From: Artocarpus heterophyllus
Lineage: Eukaryota > Streptophyta > Magnoliopsida > Rosales > Moraceae
Direction: 5' to 3'
Length of the DNA stretch: 64,000 nucleotides
NCBI GenBank assembly: GCA_025403435.1
Contig: CM046350.1
Location: 24,553,661 to 24,617,660 of the forward strand
Position numbers and translations under genes: made by a program. This document shows positions 62,452 through 64,000 of this stretch, one piece after another (position 1 is the stretch's first letter; every line of letters begins with the position of its first letter). Below the pieces are notes generated by a model, which made no database searches, was not told the origin of the DNA, and worked only from the letters and a program-made list of their open reading frames with translations.

Positions 62452-63480
62452 GGTTTACGGTAATTCTATTTCTACATCGGTATTAGCAAAATATAGAAAT
62501 TTCCACAAAAATATCATTAGAAATGTCAAATTTTCAATCCTTGGCGATAAGCATTCTTGAGAATTTATTTGTTAGGAGAATTTTGTTTGCCAATAATATA
62601 TATAGTTTTTTAGGAACTTTTTTGTTCAAACATGCATTTTGGCCTTATCAGTAGGCCTTGTTATTTTAATAATTGGATTTACTTTTTAATGAATTATTTG
62701 CGATTATACATGTTAAAAATTTACAACACACATTGTAGAATTGATTTAAATCATATATTAAATCATTGAAAGAACCGAATGATTAAAATGACATGACATA
62801 TAGACAGGTCCAAAACGTTTGTCTTACTATAAGCAAAGATTGAAGAATCAACATTTTCATTGATATTTTAATAGAAATTTTTGTATTTTGAAAGTATTGA
62901 TATGGAAACAAGGTTGTCATATCCTTTCTGCAAAATATCTATAAATTTCCATAGACATATCCACGAATATAGATATTTTAATGGAAATTTCTATCTTTGA
63001 AAAAACTACAGTATTAAATAACAAAATATCATGAAATTTTATGGAAATTTCCACAGATATATCAGTAAATATCAACAAAATATCCTTGCTTTATATTTTT
63101 TTAATTTACTTTTGAAATGTTACAAAATTCATGTATTTTTTATTTACTTTTTTAGTATAATGTTTTATACATTTTGTCCACGCTATAAAATTCATGTTTT
63201 TTATTTACTTTTTATATGTAGTTTGAAGTCTTTTAAATCATGATGAACTTTATGCAGTGGGATGCCAAATCATGAGGTAAATAATACTAAAGAAGAACTG
63301 AAAAAGTGAAGAACTTGGTATTATTTCTTACTTTATAGCAACTTTACTCTTTCGTGTTTGAGATACAGTAGGTAGGAATCAAGAGATATGCATGTCATGT
63401 TTAGAATTACATTAAAAAACTATTTAAATTCCATGTCTTGGTATCAATATTGTTTAAACCTTTAAACCTCCTAGAAGCTC
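62452..63480. repeat. Right arm of the large inverted repeat
   Basis: This is the reverse complement of 53810-54300 with additions. It is rich in AAATTTCCATAGATATATC units. It ends abruptly at about 63480 where LTR-like sequence begins. No gene is supported; the frame at 63031-63243 is low-complexity. Confidence 0.6.
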
Positions 63481-64000
63481 ATTGTGGTACCGATTGTTGA
63501 TGCTTACTGTAATGTGGCGACGGATCAATACCACATACGGCTGCGCACGGTGGATAGCTCTTCCTTGCTCGTCTCTGCCTGTTCAGGTAGACCTACGACA
63601 AGAGGATGAATGCTTCAGAGGCAAGAAAGAAACATGTTAGTCAATAGATAAGGGCTTTCTGATGCTCAAGGCAAGCGTTACTCAGTAGAGAATAGAAGCT
63701 GGTTAGTTAAGAAGGAGCATGCTTGCTTGAATGCAATAAATGCACTCTATTTATAGGTTGCCACTTGAACCGGGTGTTAGGTGGATTTTGCCTATAACCC
63801 GTGTGTCACATCAAGGTGTGTCGAGAGGCAAAAGACAAGCGTCATGCCCTTCGTCGGTGGATTATTTCCCATTTAACGGCGAGTTGTCCACCATTTGTTG
63901 GCCAATGATGGCGAGTAGCGGCCCACTTACGGGTAAGAGAAATCTGATCCGAGCTGTTGTCTGATATGAGGAGGCAACCAATTGTGGTGTGGCCCTTTGA
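63481..64000 (-). mobile_element. Probable part of an LTR in minus orientation, running off the window
   Basis: Composition changes sharply to GC-richer sequence. The minus strand has a clean TATA box (GGCAACCTATAAATAGAGTGC, 63748-63768 on the plus strand, first 20 bases listed overlap the core) with a leader-like stretch after it, and TGTTGATGCTTACTG at about 63495 could be a terminus. No coding domain or primer site is seen, so the assignment rests on style alone. Confidence 0.4.

Overview
The window is nuclear DNA of a flowering plant, most likely a eudicot. It is AT-rich, has genes with many short introns and GT-AG junctions, carries three plant genes that can be rebuilt exon by exon, and is otherwise dominated by LTR retrotransposons, MITEs and a Mutator-like transposase relic. 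I cannot name the species. There is no operon structure, no CRISPR array and no bacterial-type signal.

Genes. (1) 4042-9322 (+): a four-exon, 885-residue coiled-coil protein of the WPP-domain-associated protein (WAP) type. (2) 11572-16167 (-): a ten-exon, 557-residue acyl-activating enzyme matching 2-succinylbenzoate-CoA ligase (AAE14/MenE, phylloquinone synthesis). Its reading frame is intact across all nine introns and it ends in a possible peroxisomal SSL tripeptide. (3) 31689-33207 (-): an intact three-coding-exon BUD31/G10 spliceosomal protein of 145 residues, with a likely 5'-leader intron. Genes 1 and 2 are convergent. Broken genes are a Mutator-like transposase at 20598-22935 (+) and a short chalcone-synthase exon-2 remnant at 24948-25105 (-), cut off exactly at an LTR-like end.

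Mobile DNA. 1-1035 is the tail of a chromovirus-type LTR. 26318-30278 is a solo LTR (TSD GTTGT) with a second solo LTR of the same family inserted in it (27546-29557, TSD TACAC). 34978-53084 is a three-level nest. A solo LTR of about 3.9 kb (with an internal 0.84-kb duplication) contains a 14.2-kb Ty3/gypsy chromovirus on the minus strand (36790-51016, TSD CAACT, LTRs of about 3.03 and 3.07 kb, initiator-Met primer site, polypurine tract). That element in turn contains a third copy of the 2-kb solo LTR (43330-45362, TSD GGGCC). The chromovirus is dead, with stops and lost protease and integrase residues. It shows a gag-like reading frame with a long acidic tail upstream of its ordinary gag. 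54307-60266 holds a second, internally deleted chromovirus (LTR, integrase, chromodomain end) split by another LTR-like insertion (57751-59988). A partial relative of that insertion lies at 60660-62451. The 54-62 kb block is bracketed by imperfect inverted repeats. The last 0.5 kb looks like part of a minus-strand LTR.

I found no convincing new molecular system. The best leads are the extra gag-like frame, a 108-bp tandem duplication that copies a 3' splice site in the WAP gene, the chalcone-synthase remnant, the inverted-repeat bracket, and unexplained direct repeats flanking the Mutator relic and lying in AAE14 intron 1.
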